Made by a program: the position numbers and the translations under genes. The notes under the pieces were generated by a model. It worked only from the letters and a program-made list of their open reading frames with translations, was not told where the DNA came from and made no database searches. Shown here in pieces: positions 39,801-43,809 of a DNA stretch of 64,000 nucleotides (position 1 is the stretch's first letter; the number at the start of each line of letters is the position of its first letter). Where the stretch lies: the NCBI GenBank assembly GCA_028829895.1, contig CM054181.1:12739001-12803000 (forward strand), given 5' to 3'. Source of the DNA: Sinotaia quadrata (lineage: Eukaryota > Mollusca > Gastropoda > Architaenioglossa > Viviparidae).

Positions 39801-42800
39801 GGGATGGGGGCTCACCCGTATATGTGCCAAGTGAGAGAGAAAAGTGGTGTCTGCTGGAGGATCATTAATAAAATAAGATTCTCATCACTTGTAATTAGTT
39901 TTGGATGGTTAATTAATTAATAATAATAATAATATCCACTACCTGTGGTGTTGGTGTCACACATACAAATTCCCACTTATGTTCAAAACTGATTTATGAA
40001 CATATATGGAACTCATTCATAACCCAGAATATATATTTGAATTTTATATATATATATGTGTGTGTGTGATACACTAATAATATAATGCATTAACTTACAG
40101 GTTGTTCTCGACAGGCTCCATACAATCGTACAATATTAGGATGACTGACTCGTGACAACTGCTTTAATTCTTGTACAAATGCCTTTTTTTCACTTTCTGT
40201 TTCGATTTTCTTAACAGCAACATCCTTTCCACGCCATAATGCTCGACTTACAACCCCAAAGGCTCCTTTACCGACAACCTAATTTCAAACAATTTAAAAA
40301 TTAATTAACAATAGCATGCCTTAAAATATTTACTTAGTACAAACATTTATAATACTTAATAGTAACTGACTAGCTTACAACATTCTCATAGCTTAGCAAG
40401 CACAAAGTAATATACAACTGAAAACAGCATAAAATTAAAAATTGTAACTATTAATTATTATGATATAATCACACAAATGTCATGGAAACTACTATACTGT
40501 TATGTCTCTGTGCCACTAGGATTTTAATTTTTATAAAACTTTATAGTATATAGTGGACTTCATATAACAACTGATTCACATAGTGGAATTATGCATTAAC
40601 TAATCCCATAAGTTCACATAAAAGCCAAACCTTATATAGTAACCGACTTACATAGGTCTATCCATACAAAATGTTGTTTCCACAATGTTACAAAAAGTGT
40701 CATGATTGTTATGCTGTGTCTGCTGTACTAATAATTTAGAATACACAAGACAGGGATGAAATGTAAAGTTCAATACTCATCTATGATTGCAAGAAGACAG
40801 GTATGAAATGTGAAGTTCAGTACACAGCACTGATTGCAAGAAAACAGGGATGAAATGTGAAGTTCAGTACAATTTCTACAAAGCACTGATTGCAAGAAGA
40901 CAGAGATGAAATGTGAAGTTCAGTACACAGCGCTGATTGCAAGAAGTTCAAGAAGACAGGGATGAAATGTGAAGTTCAGTATACAGCGCTGATTGCAAGA
41001 AGACAGGGATGTGAAGTTTGGTATACAGCAAGAGGGAGATGAAACATGAAGTTCAAACAGCTCTATGTGCAGCAAGAGAAGGAAGGAATATGACATTCAG
41101 CAAAAGCTCTGAGTGCAGCAAACAGATGGATAAAATATAATGTTCAGCAAAAGCACAGCAAACAGAGGGATGAAATATAATGTTCAGCAAAAGCTCTGAA
41201 TGCAGCAAACAGAGGGATGAAATATAATGTTCACCAAAAGCACAGCAAACAGAGGGATGAAATATAATGTTCAGCAAAAGCTCTGAATGCAGCAAACAGA
41301 GGGATGAAATATAATGTTCACCAAAAGCACAGCAAACAGAGAGATGAAATATAATGTTCAGCAAAAGCTCTGAATGCAGCAAACAGAGGGATGGAATATG
41401 ATGTTCACCAAAAGCTCTGAGTACAGCAAAGAGAAGGATGAAATATAATGTTCAGTAAAAGGACTGAATGTAGCAAAGAGAAGGATGAAATGTGAAGTTC
41501 AATACACAGTAACTGAGTAAGACTACTATAGTACTAAGAGTGCAGCATGAGAGGGATGAAATATGGGATTCAGTAAAAGCCCTGAGTGTAGTAAAGAGAG
41601 GGATGAGATATGAGACTCAGGAAAAGCTCAGAGAGCAGCAAAGAAATGTGAAGTTCATAATAAAATAGTTAGCAAAGAACACTTGTAAGGTGGGGTGGGT
41701 AATAATGATTGCTAACAGTGAGGATTGTATTAATTTATTTTTGCACATGTAGCACAGCTTTAATAGAATAGATTTACAATGTAGACTTACTAACTTTGTT
41801 CAGTTTCCACACTACTTATTTCCTATCTTTATCACTACTTATAGGTCACTATTAATTATTATATTTATACTATTAATATTATTATAGGGAACATTTCCCT
41901 CTAGTCTATGTTATGCAATAGGTGTTTCTGTTGATCTGCATGAAGTAAATAAGTTTAACCAATTTAAATTTATTTATGTGTTATTTTTCTTAAATGTCTT
42001 TTCATTTTAGAATTACCTGAGATTTTCCATTAAAATGATAACAATAATAAAAGAAGATTGATTAAACCTTATCATGCAAGCTCTAACCACTTTACAATTA
42101 TAATATATATAATACACAAGGTACTTATAAAACTATTTAAACATAAAGAAAAATAAGAAAAGTCACAAACTAAATGATTTCACTAGCAAAATTGAATTAA
42201 TAATAATATTAAATAACAAATAATTTAATTTACAAAAGAGAAACAAGTAAAAATTAATTTAGAAATGCACAATTTGATAAAAACAATAAGAGACACTGCT
42301 ATTCTAGCTAATGGAAAATATAAATCTTCGTTCAACATTTCACCTCACAATGGCGAACCCGACCATTAAATGATTGTATGTGTTAGGCCTAATGAATATG
42401 GCAGAAAGTCCTCTTTTAGTTTTACAGTTTTAGTTAAATTCTTATGATTCTCTGTGATTTGCAATCAAAATGGTGGACATTGGAAATATGTATTTAAAAG
42501 AGGAGAGATGAAAAAAGAAGGTGATTAAAAAGGTATTGATTGAAAAAGCAAACTTTATGTATATTTGAAAATTAATTTTATTATTATTAATATTATTGGG
42601 AATAGGTCACATTCAAGGGGAGATAACTCATTTTATTTCGACTTTGAACATATAGTAGGCCTATATTCATATTTTATTTTTAAAGATAATCTACTTATAC
42701 TGATATAAAAATTGTAAAGAGAAATAGATTGATTGAGGTTCACTGGATGATACTTATTGGTAGTATCACTATATTGAGATGTGGAAACTACCGAGTGTAC

Positions 42801-43095
42801 TGTAGTATAAATAACTGCATTTAAAAAAAGCTTTATATAGTCTTATTGAACTTTGAAGCACTTTGCAAGAGGCAGCAAATGACTGCAATATTAGGACACC
42901 TGAGCCGGTTTTGAAATTAATTCTTTACAATTTTTAATAAAATTAACCTGAAATTGTATTATACAAAGAAACTATACGTTATATTATTATGACTGAACTT
43001 TATTAGTTTAGGCTACCATTCAAACTAAGTCATACCTCCCTAAATTGAAGTTCTGAGTAGTCGATCTCTTCAATAAAGGATGTTGCAGAATCCAT
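819..43095 (-). CDS. MAP3K7: TAK1 kinase (MAP3K7), 14-15 exons, 3' end off window
   Basis: TAK1 is a cytoplasmic MAP3 kinase that, with TAB proteins, phosphorylates MKKs and IKK downstream of TNF/IL-1/Toll-type receptors and TGF-beta. Joined exons, all phase-consistent, give a protein starting [15 protein letters not shown]. The kinase domain spans about residues 18-270: glycine loop GKGAFG (23-28), ATP-binding Lys43 in VAVKK, catalytic loop HRDLKPPN (135-142), DFG (156-158), activation loop [16 protein letters not shown] with Thr165, Thr168 and Ser173 at the positions regulated in human TAK1, and WMAPEVFE. Then follows a Ser/Pro/Gly-rich linker (about 271-566). Human TAK1 has about 600 residues, so the missing part is the C-terminal TAB2/3-binding coiled coil, left of position 1. 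Identity rests on the close match across the whole kinase domain. A further small linker exon in the longest introns cannot be excluded. Confidence 0.95.
885..976 (-). repeat. Degenerate second copy of MAP3K7 exon 14 end
   Basis: On the minus strand CAGAACAGCACACACGATCA at about 890-915 repeats CAGGACAGCACAGACAATCA, the last part of exon 14. The copy continues CATGGCAG where the exon has CATGGTG before its donor, so the splice junction was included and the copy's GT lost. Confidence 0.65.
977..1246 (-). CDS. MAP3K7: MAP3K7 exon 14: long Ser/Pro/His-rich linker
   Basis: 270 nt, phase 1 at both ends, residues 467-557. It reads [17 protein letters not shown], then segments rich in Ser, Pro, His and Gln such as [15 protein letters not shown]. 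The end was placed at GGTG before GTATGAG because it keeps phase 1; a weaker donor (GTAGAC) lies 12 bases further and would keep frame differently. A degenerate copy of the exon end lies about 70 bp further into the intron. Confidence 0.82.
1815..2110 (+). repeat. Dispersed ~290-bp repeat, copy 1
   Basis: Starts near TATGTTGGAGAAGAAAGT and ends near CATTAACTAAGTGG. It shares long blocks with three other copies (15,290-15,545; 38,840-39,128 inverted; 39,735-39,945), including GGAGGATCA-AATAAAAT and TTCTCATC-CTT-AATTAG. It contains an AATAAA-like signal and begins TG, which would suit an LTR, but no TIR, target duplication or coding part was found. Confidence 0.7.
2140..2510. repeat. Purine-rich ~21-bp tandem array
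   Basis: Many degenerate copies of TTGTAAAAAGAAAAACTTTT. The plus strand is almost pure A/G with short T runs. The long open frames through it on both strands (Lys-rich or Phe-rich) are repeat artefacts. Confidence 0.8.
2605..2870. repeat. Degenerate ~100-bp tandem repeat
   Basis: CTTGCTATTA followed by TAGA-ATCAACTTATA recurs three times (for example GGCAGTCTTGCTATTA twice), with CATAAATCACA-AAAGACA shared between the last two copies. It is intronic. Confidence 0.55.
3008..3225. repeat. ~60-bp tandem repeat, four copies
   Basis: ATGTAAAGCCATGATGACCT followed by CAAAATAT-ATAAA and GTAAATGTA recurs four times, the first copy reading ATGCAAAGCC. It is intronic and non-coding. Confidence 0.7.
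3541..3569. repeat. (CA)n microsatellite
   Basis: Uninterrupted CA dinucleotide run of about 29 bases. Confidence 0.95.
4190..4625. repeat. 51-bp minisatellite, ~8 copies
   Basis: Unit TATTATGTTGCACAATAAAA then TACAAACACCTGCAATGTTG and CAATACAAGCC, with one 3-bp-shorter copy. Because 51 is divisible by three, several frames stay open as 17-residue repeats on both strands; these are not genes. In the MAP3K7 sense each unit carries an acceptor-like ACATTGCAG. Confidence 0.92.
4665..5165. repeat. ~150-bp tandem repeat, three copies
   Basis: Each copy holds GTGGGTTTTT-TATAATTTATTAAAGTTC, ATTTATGTCAGAT-GTTTTTT and CTATACATTTTTTAAGTACA followed by CCTGGACTAT. Copies differ by small gaps in the A/T runs. 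Confidence 0.8.
5260..5640. other. Degenerate repeat-like intron stretch
   Basis: Loose recurrence of CTGGTAAT-CAGAG, AAGGCAATCCAGAGAC and ATGGATGCTAATA-like pieces suggests a badly decayed ~55-60-bp array. No exon was recognised here. Confidence 0.35.
5827..5907 (-). CDS. MAP3K7: MAP3K7 exon 13: proline-rich linker
   Basis: 81 nt, phase 1 at both ends, residues 440-467: [20 protein letters not shown] then IIVTPE. The acceptor TTTGTTTCTCAACAG is strong and the donor is GTATTAAT. It is 10.8 kb from exon 12, and the same 81-nt 1-1 phase class as exon 12 would allow either to be skipped in frame. Confidence 0.75.
6660..7140. repeat. 42-43-bp minisatellite
   Basis: Clear units of ATAAACATGTATCCACAAAA then CTGTATACCCATTTAACAAC and CAA from about 6,840 to 7,130, with decayed versions further out to about 7,500. 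Two variants, CTGTATACCC and CTGGTACCC, are mixed. Open frames across it are artefacts. Confidence 0.88.
8160..8705. repeat. 42-bp minisatellite
   Basis: Core units of TTATTTCAGTTCTCCATATT followed by GGTGATTGTCTTTGTTTACC and AT are nearly identical from about 8,330 to 8,550 and decayed on both sides. The unit is 14 codons, which creates a 172-codon repetitive open frame that should not be read as a protein. On the plus strand each unit holds TTTATTTCAG, an acceptor-like string, opposite to the gene's sense. Confidence 0.9.
8820..10180. other. Intron without recognised features except (CT)n
   Basis: AT-rich intron of MAP3K7. A short CT run lies at 9,116-9,128. No exon, array or transposon end was recognised. 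Confidence 0.6.
10188..10331. mobile_element. 144-bp hAT-type MITE with perfect 8-bp TSD
   Basis: Terminal inverted repeats CAACATTCCCTCTAA and TTAGAGGGAACATTG match at 14 of 15 positions and are flanked on both sides by GTTAAGAC (10,180-10,187 and 10,332-10,339). An 8-bp duplication is the hallmark of hAT transposases. There is no coding capacity. It interrupts MAP3K7 intron 12. Confidence 0.9.
10555..10625. repeat. TTTTAAA low-complexity tract
   Basis: Short runs of AATTTTAAATTTTAAATTT type followed by TTTTAATTTTAATTTTAA. Confidence 0.7.
11800..12655. repeat. 50-bp minisatellite with 100-bp higher-order unit
   Basis: About 17 copies of AAGATGTGCATAAAGCTTCA then TGTAGCATTTGCAAAATGAC and ACAGTGGTTT. 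Two variants (GCATTTGCAAAATG and GCAACTGCGAAGTG) alternate regularly from 11,850 to 12,250, so the array grew by duplicating dimers. The far end is more diverged and contains CGTATAACATTTACGAAGTG. Confidence 0.93.
12690..12955. repeat. Degenerate ~60-bp tandem repeat
   Basis: TATAATCTGG-C-AAAGCAGA followed by TAT-C-TATTGCTTA-CGTTATTA recurs about four times. Confidence 0.7.
12960..15285. other. Intron without recognised features
   Basis: AT-rich MAP3K7 intron 12 sequence. I saw no exon with paired splice sites, no array and no transposon end. A slightly richer patch at 15,145-15,260 (GCGGCCTTTCAGTG) has no clear identity. Confidence 0.5.
15290..15545 (+). repeat. Dispersed ~290-bp repeat, copy 2
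   Basis: Begins ATATGTTGGAGAAGAAAGTA and ends CATTAACTAAGTGG followed by CATGCCCATCACAG. It lacks about 50 bp of the TTAAAGTCGTATTTGTCTTC segment present in copy 1, an internal deletion. Confidence 0.7.
15550..16630. other. Intron without recognised features
   Basis: Very AT-rich intron 12 sequence. Nothing beyond simple A/T tracts was seen. Confidence 0.55.
16737..16817 (-). CDS. MAP3K7: MAP3K7 exon 12: basic/Ser-rich linker
   Basis: 81 nt, phase 1 at both ends, residues 413-440: [19 protein letters not shown] and SPASSSA. It has a good acceptor (TTCTACTCACTCAG) and donor (GTATGTTT). It lies 8.5 kb from exon 11, so the assignment depends on strand, phase and composition; the RR-S motif fits the RRRS segment of vertebrate TAK1. 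Confidence 0.78.
17035..17460. repeat. 50-bp minisatellite, decaying rightwards
   Basis: Near-perfect units of ATAAAAGTTATTTCATTATT then ATCTCTCAATGAACTGACAA and TTAATGAAAC at 17,050-17,230. More diverged versions (TCTCTCA-TGGTGACAGTGTA) run to about 17,460 and fade by about 18,350. Confidence 0.88.
18850..19330. repeat. 44-bp minisatellite, ~11 copies
   Basis: Unit CATTCCAGTCGATCTTGACA then ATATGTAGCATGATTTTTGT and CTTG, decaying to the right (to about 19,680). Copies vary between CAATCTTGAC and CGATCTTGAC. Open frames here spell repeats such as [11 protein letters not shown] and are artefacts. Confidence 0.9.
19970..20540. repeat. 39-bp minisatellite
   Basis: Units of TAAACTTACAGACAACAAAA then ATATATATGTATATAACAC, tight at 19,990-20,150 and degenerate to about 20,540. 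On the MAP3K7 strand each holds CTGTAAGTTTA, a donor-like string. Confidence 0.85.
20545..23040. other. AT-rich intron 11 with simple repeats
   Basis: Contains an AT run at about 21,818-21,834, a TG-rich tract at 21,953-22,040 and (GCAT)n at about 22,041-22,058. No exon or transposon was recognised. Confidence 0.55.
23048..23285. repeat. ~120-bp direct duplication
   Basis: AATTGTCACTGGAGACAAAG and AATTGTCACTAGCGACAAAG each begin a block that continues to CAAGTGATTATATTCCTA. Two copies, diverged. Confidence 0.75.
23500..23755. repeat. ~95-bp tandem repeat, three copies
   Basis: GGGATTGATAAATG-GATACT followed by TGGGACTTTCTAGTTTTACA and ATATCACAG-TCATGCT occurs three times, the last copy diverged. 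Confidence 0.8.
24660..25300. repeat. Degenerate ~85-bp array next to exon 11 donor
   Basis: Seven or so copies of TTTAGGGACAGATTCTGCTG then AGAGTAAATGTTTTCA-GCA and a run ATTATAAAATTA. The exon 11 end and donor on the same strand reading (TTAGGACAACTCACC-CTCTGAGGTGAAGG) resemble the unit, so the exon edge may be its source; the match is only partial. Confidence 0.75.
25334..25511 (-). CDS. MAP3K7: MAP3K7 exon 11: linker with [12 protein letters not shown]
   Basis: 178 nt, phase 0 in and phase 1 out, residues 354-413. It reads [15 protein letters not shown] through [18 protein letters not shown]. The [11 protein letters not shown] core resembles KRMSADMSEIEA of the vertebrate TAK1 linker. 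The acceptor TATTACTATAAAAG has almost no pyrimidine tract. The exon's first bases GAAGAC are reproduced in every unit of the 55-bp array directly upstream in gene sense. Confidence 0.88.
25512..26475 (-). repeat. 55-bp minisatellite carrying AG..GT mini-exon, ~17 copies
   Basis: Very uniform units; in MAP3K7 sense each reads TTTATTATAAAAG, then GAAGACAGACTGACAGAG, then GTATATATCTATGTAT. The real acceptor of exon 11 (CTATAAAAG before GAAGACCGG) is the same junction, so the array begins exactly at the exon border. Decayed units continue to about 27,140. Confidence 0.93.
26475..27145. repeat. Decayed extension of the 55-bp array
   Basis: Units keep CTTCCTTT-TAGTAAATATAG, AACA-ACATAGATATATAACT and TTGCCTGTC but vary in length and sequence, as expected for the older edge of an expanding array. 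Confidence 0.8.
27378..27580. repeat. ~40-bp degenerate minisatellite
   Basis: AGCTAAGCAATCATTAACTT followed by TTATCATATAAAA recurs about five times. Confidence 0.75.
27640..27704 (-). repeat. Second copy of MAP3K7 exon 10 end with donor
   Basis: On the minus strand ACTAAAAGTACATCACC-GTTG repeats the end of exon 10 and is followed by GGAGTAAGTG, a good donor, 60 bp beyond the real one. The copy lacks the exon's GTGATA just before the junction. Confidence 0.8.
27705..27883 (-). CDS. MAP3K7: MAP3K7 exon 10: Ser/Thr/Asn-rich linker
   Basis: 179 nt, phase 1 in and phase 0 out, residues 294-353. It is a polar linker: [19 protein letters not shown], then [16 protein letters not shown], ending [10 protein letters not shown]. 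An AG two bases further in is an alternative acceptor but would break the phase. The donor is GTAAGCA. No catalytic motif is expected here; identity rests on position, phase and composition. Confidence 0.88.
27970..28219 (-). repeat. 50-bp ladder of the MAP3K7 exon 9 donor
   Basis: On the minus strand GGGCTAGATGATGATGAAGA, the end of exon 9, plus its donor GTAAGTGTAAGC recurs every 50 bp, with junctions at 28,220 (real), 28,170, 28,120, 28,070 and 28,020. Copies at 28,170 and 28,070 keep GT; those at 28,120 and 28,020 have AT. A partial sixth copy follows. Confidence 0.92.
28220..28289 (-). CDS. MAP3K7: MAP3K7 exon 9: start of linker
   Basis: 70 nt, phase 0 in and phase 1 out, residues 271-294. 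FLPGGDQPL corresponds to the FPGADEPLQYP segment after the kinase domain in vertebrate TAK1 and is followed by an acidic LDDDEDF tail. The acceptor is TTCAG. The donor GTAAGTGTAAGC is the first of a ladder of 50-bp copies. Confidence 0.92.
28640..29008 (-). repeat. Degenerate array of the MAP3K7 exon 8 donor
   Basis: CCTGGGACCA-ACTATCATAA and relatives recur about eight times. On the minus strand each gives something like ATGA-A-TATGGTCCCAG before GTA. Donor-like junctions after the real one (29,009) are at about 28,970, 28,928 and 28,820. Confidence 0.85.
29009..29081 (-). CDS. MAP3K7: MAP3K7 exon 8: end of kinase domain
   Basis: 73 nt, phase 2 in and phase 0 out, residues 246-270. It reads [16 protein letters not shown] then RIMTLWSQ; the invariant C-lobe arginine is in GERPSM. 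The donor is CAG before GTACAT, and the last 20 or so bases plus donor are repeated in degenerate form through the next 370 bp. Confidence 0.95.
29100..29375. repeat. Degenerate ~60-120-bp tandem repeat
   Basis: TTAAATGTGCTCTGTTTGCT then AGGCTCAAAATAATGACA and CACAAATGTG recurs about three times with divergence. Confidence 0.65.
29470..30040. repeat. Degenerate ~45-60-bp minisatellite
   Basis: More than ten copies around TTATTTCCAAGTTACAGTAA and AGTGTATTTTCTTA. Two long copies at about 29,640 and 29,740 are nearly identical over about 100 bp, showing recent block duplication. Confidence 0.85.
30120..30855. repeat. 56-bp minisatellite, ~12 copies
   Basis: Unit ACAGTAACACTTTGGCTATA then TTTTCACTGCTCTTGACTGC and ATTAAATGCAATTGGC, very uniform in the middle and decayed at both ends. 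Confidence 0.93.
31145..31325. repeat. ~60-bp tandem repeat, three copies
   Basis: TATCTTGTT-GTAA-CTAT-GCAT then TTTGTTTGCTATACAC-GTT recurs three times. Confidence 0.7.
31460..31755. repeat. ~55-bp degenerate minisatellite by exon 7
   Basis: Five or six copies around GGTGCTAGCATTTGA-AGTTA and TATGCAAGGTT. The exon 7 end on this strand contains TTAGGTGCTCTAGTGG, which shares the TAGGTGCT core, so an exon-edge origin is possible but weak. Confidence 0.7.
31781..31838 (-). CDS. MAP3K7: MAP3K7 exon 7: C-lobe
   Basis: 58 nt, phase 1 in and phase 2 out, residues 227-246. It reads [18 protein letters not shown], matching the TRPPLIKNLPKPIESLMT segment of vertebrate TAK1. Acceptor GACAG, donor GTAAGTTG. 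Confidence 0.95.
31955..32300. repeat. ~50-bp degenerate minisatellite
   Basis: ATATCTTGA-TGTAAAT-GGTC then TATTA-TAGTAAAA-TAAT recurs about six times. Confidence 0.7.
32300..33825. other. Intron without recognised features
   Basis: AT-rich MAP3K7 intron 6 sequence; no exon, array or transposon end was recognised. Confidence 0.55.
33830..33995. repeat. ~35-bp tandem repeat
   Basis: Five copies of ATATATTAACTAGATTTTAC then GTAATACTGAA. Confidence 0.8.
34147..34275 (-). CDS. MAP3K7: MAP3K7 exon 6: kinase C-lobe
   Basis: 129 nt, phase 1 at both ends, residues 184-227. It encodes [30 protein letters not shown] and [11 protein letters not shown], the alpha-F/G part of the C-lobe, nearly identical to vertebrate TAK1. 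Acceptor CACAG and donor GTAAGTC are both strong. Confidence 0.95.
34880..35278 (-). repeat. Degenerate array of the MAP3K7 exon 5 donor
   Basis: On the minus strand CTCCAGAGGTCTTTGAAGGT, the exon 5 end with donor (35,279), recurs about every 40 bp: GACTCCAGACATTTAAAGGT at about 35,236, GACTCCAGGAGTCTTTGCAG with GTA at about 35,198, then weaker copies at about 35,155 and 35,110 and traces to 34,880. Confidence 0.88.
35279..35403 (-). CDS. MAP3K7: MAP3K7 exon 5: DFG and activation loop
   Basis: 125 nt, phase 2 in and phase 1 out, residues 142-184. It carries the DFG magnesium-binding motif inside [12 protein letters not shown], the activation loop [12 protein letters not shown] with the regulatory threonines and serine, and MAPEVFE. 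The donor is GAAG before GTAAATT. Several degraded copies of this exon end plus donor lie in the following intron. Confidence 0.95.
35560..36325. repeat. Degenerate ~55-bp minisatellite
   Basis: Around ten copies of GAAAGGCCTCACAAATCAAA then CTATTTCTTT-TGT-TATTCA and AATTATATTT. It lies in intron 4 beside exon 5 but does not resemble that exon's acceptor. Confidence 0.8.
36330..37530. other. Intron 4 remainder, mostly featureless
   Basis: Contains a (TTTA)n run at about 36,940-36,965 and a G-rich patch at 37,070-37,105 (GCAGGGGGGATGGGGGAGGC). No exon was recognised. Confidence 0.5.
37535..37673 (-). CDS. MAP3K7: MAP3K7 exon 4: catalytic loop
   Basis: 139 nt, phase 1 in and phase 2 out, residues 96-142. 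It encodes [16 protein letters not shown], the alpha-E segment [14 protein letters not shown] and the catalytic loop HRDLKPPN with Asp137. The acceptor is TTTCAG before TGCTGCAC; that border is the apparent parent of the TGCTACATTG units in the array at 37,795-38,000. Confidence 0.95.
37795..38005 (-). repeat. Array derived from the MAP3K7 exon 4 acceptor
   Basis: Seven units of about 32-36 bp. In gene sense each reads GGTTTTAG then TGCTACATTGTTAGAGTT; the real exon 4 border is GTTTCAG then TGCTGCACTGTTCC. The intact AG and 10 of 12 matching exon bases suggest a copied acceptor. More decayed copies lie between the array and the exon. Confidence 0.85.
38020..38405 (-). repeat. Array derived from the MAP3K7 exon 3 donor
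   Basis: About seven units of roughly 55 bp. In gene sense the real junction reads GATCTTTGTATAATG then GTAATAACATTCACATTCC; units repeat versions of both sides, for example GATCTTTATATAATACTTTA and GTAATAACATTCACTTTCC. Intron 3 therefore carries exon-edge arrays at both ends. Confidence 0.85.
38409..38454 (-). CDS. MAP3K7: MAP3K7 exon 3: hinge
   Basis: 46 nt, phase 0 in and phase 1 out, residues 81-95. [15 protein letters not shown] is the kinase hinge and matches vertebrate TAK1 almost exactly. The donor is GTAATAAC. The exon's last 15 or so bases and its donor recur in degenerate form in the array immediately downstream (38,020-38,405). Confidence 0.95.
38840..39128 (-). repeat. Dispersed ~290-bp repeat, copy 4 (inverted)
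   Basis: On the minus strand it begins ATATGTTGGAGAGATAGTGG and runs through AAGATTCTCATCACTTGTAA to AATAACTAAGG. It faces copy 3 across about 600 bp, forming an imperfect inverted pair. Confidence 0.72.
39735..39945 (+). repeat. Dispersed ~290-bp repeat, copy 3
   Basis: Begins near ATTGACCTTCTTACGCATAT and TATGTTGGAGAAGAAAGTCA and ends near ATTAATTAATAATAATAATA. It lacks about 90 bp of the middle of copy 1. The upstream match to copy 1 (TTGACCTTCTTA-GCATATTGA) shows that the repeat extends further left than in copy 2. Confidence 0.72.
40099..40278 (-). CDS. MAP3K7: MAP3K7 exon 2: glycine loop and ATP-binding lysine
   Basis: 180 nt, phase 0 at both ends, residues 21-80. It carries [10 protein letters not shown] (glycine-rich loop), DVAVKKIE with the ATP-anchoring Lys43, the alpha-C helix region with [14 protein letters not shown], and [10 protein letters not shown]. 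Intron AG and GTAAGT are intact. Unlike several other exons of this gene, its borders have no obvious repeated copies beside them. Confidence 0.95.
40745..41665. repeat. Minisatellite with 48-bp units and 87-bp dimers
   Basis: The left part has ~48-bp units (GGGATGAAATGTGAAGTTCA then GTACACAGCGCTGATTGCAA). From about 41,090 to 41,400, 47-bp and 40-bp versions alternate (AAAGCTCTGAATGCAG versus AAAGCACAG), giving an 87-bp higher-order unit that keeps a repetitive frame open. Confidence 0.9.
41670..43030. other. Intron 1 proximal part, featureless
   Basis: AT-rich; no repeat array, exon or transposon end was recognised. Confidence 0.55.
43036..43095 (-). CDS. MAP3K7: MAP3K7 exon 1 (first coding exon)
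   Basis: Encodes residues 1-20, [20 protein letters not shown], ending exactly on a codon at a GTATG donor. The EEIDYSEL core matches the FEEIDYKEI that precedes the kinase domain in vertebrate TAK1. The N terminus is shorter than in vertebrates. The ATG was chosen because it is in frame with the kinase; upstream non-coding exons cannot be judged. Confidence 0.9.
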
Positions 43096-43259
43096 TTCGA
43101 ATGCGATAGTATATTTCTTTTTTCATGAGAACTTGCATTGTAAACTAAAAATAAAGTCAAATATCTGTGGCATTATATATAAGAAGCAAATTATTCTTCC
43201 GCACGAAGTACCGAACAGATAGTTAACAAAATGAGCTGTGCAGGCTAAGCTAGCTAAGA

Positions 43260-43300
43260 GCAGGCATACGCGAACTTGTTCCGGAAGAGAGATATTTTTA
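43260..43300 (-). promoter_or_regulatory. Candidate MAP3K7 promoter with ETS-type site
   Basis: TTCCGGAAG, a near-palindromic ETS-factor motif, lies about 190 bp upstream of the MAP3K7 ATG within a short CpG-containing patch. ETS sites often sit near start sites of housekeeping genes. No TATA box was placed with confidence. Confidence 0.3.
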
Positions 43301-43439
43301 TTTTTAAACTCTGATATAAAAGGTGAGTAGGTATTTTATTTAATAATGTCCGAAGTCATCTCTATCTTGATAAACAGATTCGATAACATGAAATTATATT
43401 CACTGGCTACCTGTTCACAGTCTTCACTAGCTACCTGTT

Positions 43440-43805
43440 CACAGCTGAACAAAACACAAGATCTCTTCCTTATCATAGGCATCACTGTTGAGTTCAAGCC
43501 CTAATTAACAAGTCTGATCTCGCACGTGCGTATGCACTCCACTCTCCATTTCTTGCCCTAAATACCTGTCTGATCTCACACGAGTGTAGTTCCATTCTCA
43601 AGTTCCAACCAAAATACGTGTCTGGGCTGAAATTTGTGTACCTCCACTCTCAGTTCCAACCCTAATATCTGTACCTGTCTGGTACCACACGAGTGTAGTT
43701 TTAATCTCTAGTTCCAGTCCTAAATACCTCTGATCTCAAACTTGTGTACCTCCATTTTTTGCAGCCCAAAATACCTGTCTGATCTCAAACGTGTGCATGC
43801 TCCTT
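43440..43805. repeat. ~70-bp degenerate array upstream of MAP3K7
   Basis: Five copies around CCTAAATACCTGTCTGATCT then CAAACGTGTGTACCTCCACT and CTCAGTTCCAACC. It lies 350-700 bp upstream of the MAP3K7 ATG, so it could influence the promoter. Confidence 0.8.
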
Positions 43806-43809
43806 CTAG

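Noticed and set aside
41053..41382. Minus-strand frame with [13 protein letters not shown] repeats
   Set aside because: Product of the 87-bp dimer of the minisatellite, not of a coding exon.
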